Source of the DNA: Lachnospiraceae bacterium
Lineage (GTDB): Bacteria > Bacillota > Clostridia > Lachnospirales > Lachnospiraceae
Direction: 5' to 3'
NCBI GenBank assembly: GCA_021204285.1
Contig: JAJPZP010000216.1
Coordinates: 14,275-23,337 of the forward strand
Length of the DNA: 9,063 nt
Part shown: in pieces, positions 6,904 through 9,063 of the stretch
How positions within the stretch are numbered: the first letter of the stretch is position 1
Layout of the letters: every line of letters starts with the position of its first letter
Made by a program: the position numbers and the translations under genes
The notes under the pieces: model-generated
What the model saw: only the letters and a program-made list of their open reading frames with translations
What the model was told of the DNA's origin: nothing
Database searches by the model: none

Positions 6904-7065
6904 TTTAAAAGTCGATTGCTACGCTCTTCGAGCTCTCGCAATCGTCACCTGCATTCGCAATCCGCGCTATCGCGCTACTTGCTCATACAGGCTAGTCCGT
7001 CCGATGTCTGTGTGTCCTTGCATGCAAGCATGCAGTTCACACAGCCGCCGTCCGGAACTTTTAAA
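6904..7065 (-). ncRNA. Structured 5' leader of the thiS operon, candidate cis-regulatory RNA
   Basis: On the minus strand TTTAAAAGTT (7065-7056) and GACTTTTAAA (6913-6904) can pair over 9 Watson-Crick pairs plus one G-U, closing a domain of about 160 nt. The downstream strand ends 5 nt before the thiS ribosome site GGAGAGGAG. Inside are (a) CTGTGTG (7044-7038) with CACACAG (7014-7008), topped by TGCATGC/GCATGCA (7034-7019); (b) a GC-rich hairpin GCGC-GATA-GCGC (6975-6964); (c) CGATTGC (6944-6938) with GCAATCG (6919-6913), topped by GCTC-GAA-GAGC (6933-6923). Helix (c) shares base 6913 with the closing stem. There is no CTGAGA or other TPP aptamer sequence. I recall a published candidate 'thiS' RNA motif in Firmicutes, but cannot confirm that this belongs to it. 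An inserted miniature element with inverted ends is an alternative; I see no target duplication. Confidence 0.55.
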
Positions 7066-7118
7066 GTAAAACGCCGCACGAAAAGCTACACCCGCGGTGG
7101 TGTACCCCTTCGTGCGGC
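7066..7118 (-). terminator. Strong hairpin followed by T-rich tract early in the thiS leader
   Basis: The minus strand has a perfect 10-bp stem GCCGCACGAA (7118-7109) with TTCGTGCGGC (7082-7073), extended inside by TACACC/GGTGTA around an ACCGCG loop, then GTTTTACTTT. It looks like an intrinsic terminator or attenuator roughly 20-60 nt after the predicted start. No antiterminator partner is obvious upstream, so it may instead be a protective or structural 5' hairpin. In the plus direction no T-run follows, so it would not act on nagA. Confidence 0.45.
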
Positions 7119-7140
7119 AGTTCTGTCACACTCTGACGCT

Positions 7141-7169
7141 ATTTTAAACTCCGGAGAAATATTTGTCAA
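7141..7169 (-). promoter_or_regulatory. Predicted sigma-A promoter of the thiS operon
   Basis: On the minus strand TTGACA (7169-7164, perfect -35) and TAAAAT (7146-7141, 5 of 6) are separated by exactly 17 bp. Transcription would start near 7134, giving a leader of about 250 nt before thiS. The spacer contains an 8-bp palindrome CTCCGGAG (7149-7156). Confidence 0.75.
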
Positions 7170-7188
7170 TCGTTTCTGAAAATCGAGG

Positions 7189-7217
7189 TTGAAGCTTTGG
7201 AAGCTCCCGTGTACAAT
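7189..7217 (+). promoter_or_regulatory. Predicted promoter of nagA
   Basis: TTGAAG (7189-7194, 4 of 6) and TACAAT (7212-7217, 5 of 6) are separated by 17 bp on the plus strand, with a start near 7224, about 34 nt before nagA. It is back to back with the thiS promoter: the two -35 boxes are only 19 bp apart. Confidence 0.6.
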
Positions 7218-7228
7218 AAAATTATTGT
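7213..7228. promoter_or_regulatory. 16-bp palindrome over the nagA -10 box, possible operator
   Basis: ACAATAA-AA-TTATTGT is a perfect 7+7 inverted repeat around AA. It covers the nagA -10 and start region, the right place for a repressor site. AT-centred palindromes are common for RpiR-type regulators and one is coded next to nagA, but the link is an inference. Confidence 0.45.
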
Positions 7229-7257
7229 CTGGTAATAAAAGAAATCGGGGACAGAAT

Positions 7258-8400
7258 ATGGAAATTAAGAATGCAAAGGTATATACGGAGAAGGGCATTT
7301 TTGAGGAGAGAAACGTATGCACGGATGGCGGACGGATTGCCGGAGTCAGTACGGACGGAAAGATCATCGACGGCGCGGGCTGCTATCTGATTCCGGGGCT
7401 GATTGACATCCACTTTCACGGCTGCAGGGGGTATGACTTCTGTGACGGCAGCACGGAGGCAATTGAGGCGATGGCGTGCTATGAGGCGTCCCGCGGGGTT
7501 ACTGCGATGGTGCCGGCGACGATGACGCTGGGGAAGGAGAAGCTTTTTCATATATGCAGGACGGCTGCGGCATATTCCTCGGAGAAGGGTGCGGCGCTCT
7601 GTGGCATCAATCTGGAAGGACCATTCCTTTCTCCTCAAAAGCTGGGGGCGATGAATGGCAATTATGTCAGAAAGCCGGATGTAGAATTGTTTCGGGAGCT
7701 GCAGGAGGCTTCCGGACAGATGATCAGGCTGCTTGCCATCGCGCCGGAGCTGCCAGGGGCGGAGAAGCTGATCCGGGAATTGAAGGAAGAAGTGGTATTA
7801 TCTGTGGCGCATACCGCGGCAGACTACGGGCAGGCGATGTGGGCTTTTCAAAATGGAGTCCATCACGTGACGCATCTTTATAATGCCATGTCCGGTCTGA
7901 ACCACCGCGCTCCCGGGGTTGTGGGAGCGGCCGCGGACGCCCCCCTGGCAGAGGTGGAGCTGATCTGCGACGGTATCCACGTTCACCCGGCTGTCGTGCG
8001 CCAGACCTTTAAGATGTTCGGCGACGACCGGATTATCCTGATCAGCGATTCGATGGAGGCCACAGGTATGCCGGACGGCGATTATATGCTGGGAGGGCAG
8101 AAGGTGGTCAGGAAGGGCAGACGTGCGACGCTGGCGGACGGGACAATTGCGGGTTCCGCGACGGATCTGATGGACTGCCTGCGGACCGCGGTGCTCGATG
8201 TGGGGATTCCGCTGGAGAGCGCAGTGAAGTGTGCGACGGCCAATCCCGCGAAATCGGTGGGAATATTTGATCGGTATGGAAGCATTACCATAGGAAAAGT
8301 CGCAGATCTGCTGCTTTTGCGCGAGGAAGATCTGCGACTGGAAAAGGTCATACTGCGGGGGAAAGAAAACACTCAGGCAGTTTGTTCCGGCATCAGATAG
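7258..8400 (+). CDS. nagA: N-acetylglucosamine-6-phosphate deacetylase NagA
   Basis: NagA removes acetate from GlcNAc-6-phosphate, giving glucosamine-6-phosphate for glycolysis (via NagB) or cell-wall precursors. The 380-residue length is normal. Amidohydrolase motifs in order: PGLIDIHFHG (46-55, HxH metal site at His52/His54), NLEGPF (118-123, metal ligand Glu120), AHTAA (184-188, His185), HLYNAMSGLNHRAPG (206-220, His206), CDGIHVHP (237-244), the catalytic Asp264 in ISDSMEATG, and LADGTIAGSA (292-301). ATG 7258 is chosen over an in-frame ATG at 7189, which falls inside the promoter; the ribosome site (GGGGA) is modest. Divergent from the thiamine genes and probably unrelated to them. No nagB or transporter is visible. 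Its last 28 bp overlap the end of the convergent regulator. Confidence 0.96.
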   Translation: MEIKNAKVYTEKGIFEERNVCTDGGRIAGVSTDGKIIDGAGCYLIPGLIDIHFHGCRGYDFCDGSTEAIEAMACYEASRGVTAMVPATMTLGKEKLFHICRTAAAYSSEKGAALCGINLEGPFLSPQKLGAMNGNYVRKPDVELFRELQEASGQMIRLLAIAPELPGAEKLIRELKEEVVLSVAHTAADYGQAMWAFQNGVHHVTHLYNAMSGLNHRAPGVVGAAADAPLAEVELICDGIHVHPAVVRQTFKMFGDDRIILISDSMEATGMPDGDYMLGGQKVVRKGRRATLADGTIAGSATDLMDCLRTAVLDVGIPLESAVKCATANPAKSVGIFDRYGSITIGKVADLLLLREEDLRLEKVILRGKENTQAVCSGIR

Positions 8401-9063
8401 GGTACCAGAAGCTCGACAAACATATCGAACAGTATGGGAGAGATGGAACTTGCCTCCGGGTCGGGGGGCACAAAGGGGAGGAGGACCTCCCGGTCTATCA
8501 CATTCTTGTATGCGTGGTTCGGATTTGCTGTGACGAGCAGAATCCTGCCGTTTGTACCGATGACATCTTTCATAATGTAAGATTGTGCGCTGACAGAGAA
8601 CACGATGAGCAGATCATTTTCGTCAATGAAGTCGGCGGCTTCAATCAGCCGGTCCCTGCGAAGCGCGTGGGTATAGCGCATGGTCTTGAACATGAGGATC
8701 TCGAACAGCTCGGCCGGATGGAAGCTTTTGCCTGCACCGGTAGTGAATACCCTGCGGAAACCGCGGATATATGCGGCGAGATCCTCTATATATTCGGCAG
8801 TCAGGAGCTGTTCTACACTTTCCAGAAGCTGATACAGCGTGTGGAAGTAGGCCAGATGCTGGCTGCCTTTCGCGTCCTGTTCGGTCTGTTTTGAGAGCCA
8901 GGTAATCAGGTCGGCGCGAAAGTCCTGATAGCGGTTATAGCCCAGCGACTTGATAAAGCGGGACAGGGCGGGCTGCGAGACGCCGCATTCCTCGGCCAGC
9001 GTGCTGGTGGTCATGCGAACAATATGGGTCGGGTTTTTGGTGATCGTCTCATAGATCAGCAGA
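8373..9063 (-). CDS. RpiR-family transcriptional regulator, HTH plus SIS domain (5' end off window)
   Basis: The frame is open to the right edge; 229 complete codons plus one partial codon are visible, and the ATG at 9014 is internal, because the family's first HTH helix (LLIYETITKNPTHIVRMTTS) continues upstream of it. The visible HTH is STLAEECGVSQPALSRFIKSLGYNRYQDF, as in RpiR/HTH_6 proteins. A C-terminal SIS-like sugar-phosphate domain follows, from VFTTGAGKS to IVFSVSAQS and ILLVTANPN. The usual SxSGxT phosphate loop reads SVSAQSY, and the GxGxS turn reads GAGKS, so ligand binding may be altered. Such proteins usually control amino-sugar or sugar-phosphate genes, so nagA, 28 bp overlapping and convergent, is a plausible target. 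The missing N-terminus is probably 15-30 residues. No specific name can be given. Confidence 0.9.
   Translation of the reverse strand, partial: LLIYETITKNPTHIVRMTTSTLAEECGVSQPALSRFIKSLGYNRYQDFRADLITWLSKQTEQDAKGSQHLAYFHTLYQLLESVEQLLTAEYIEDLAAYIRGFRRVFTTGAGKSFHPAELFEILMFKTMRYTHALRRDRLIEAADFIDENDLLIVFSVSAQSYIMKDVIGTNGRILLVTANPNHAYKNVIDREVLLPFVPPDPEASSISPILFDMFVELLVPYLMPEQTA

Noticed and set aside
7073..7118. T-box riboswitch 3' domain (minus strand ACCGCGG followed by CTTTTCGTGC resembles T-box antiterminator/terminator sequence)
   Set aside because: The TGGN bases that read the tRNA end are replaced (CACC before ACCGCG), and only about 16 nt separate the predicted start from the hairpin, so no Stem I or specifier loop can fit. 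The match is largely forced by the hairpin itself.
6882..7133. A second TPP riboswitch before thiS
   Set aside because: No CTGAGA, no ACCTGAT...GGATAATGCCA and no CGTAGGGA in this leader on either strand.
1..9063. CRISPR array, tRNA/rRNA gene, insertion sequence or phage genes
   Set aside because: No spaced direct repeats, tRNA cloverleaf, transposase or phage-like proteins were seen on either strand.

Overview
The window is a compact thiamine (vitamin B1) gene cluster from what looks like an anaerobic, fairly GC-rich Gram-positive bacterium, probably a Clostridia / Lachnospiraceae-type organism. The support for this is: strong AGGAG-type ribosome sites, TTGACA/TATAAT-type promoters, a radical-SAM ThiH rather than the oxygen-using ThiO, TenI and the short 'family 2' type ThiF typical of Firmicutes, an ECF-type ThiW, and a TPP riboswitch paired with a terminator hairpin. 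The assignment to a lineage is an inference.

Layout, in the direction of transcription of the minus strand (right to left): a promoter near 7141-7169, a roughly 250-nt structured leader, then thiS-thiF-thiG-thiH-tenI (6881 to 3375). These make and mature the thiazole half of thiamine. A second promoter lies inside the end of tenI, followed at once by a TPP riboswitch (about 3355-3267) and a terminator hairpin (3253-3226). Behind that switch are thiW-thiM-thiE-thiD-cytX (3202 to the left edge): thiazole uptake, thiazole kinase, thiamine phosphate synthase, HMP(-P) kinase and an HMP transporter cut by the window edge. All genes in both blocks abut or overlap within a few bases, except for a 104-bp gap between thiE and thiD.

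Together the genes cover de novo thiazole synthesis, salvage of thiazole and of HMP, and coupling of the two halves to thiamine phosphate. No thiC (de novo HMP synthesis), thiL/thiN or ECF energising module is visible here; they may lie elsewhere.

To the right, divergent from thiS, is nagA (7258-8400, plus strand), N-acetylglucosamine-6-phosphate deacetylase, with its own promoter and a 16-bp palindrome over the -10 box. It converges with, and overlaps by 28 bp, a minus-strand RpiR-family regulator whose 5' end is off the window.

The least explained part is the 376-bp thiS/nagA intergenic region. It holds two back-to-back promoters and a leader with several strong helices closed by a 9-10 bp long-range stem that ends just before the thiS ribosome site, but no TPP aptamer. 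It is a candidate regulatory RNA.
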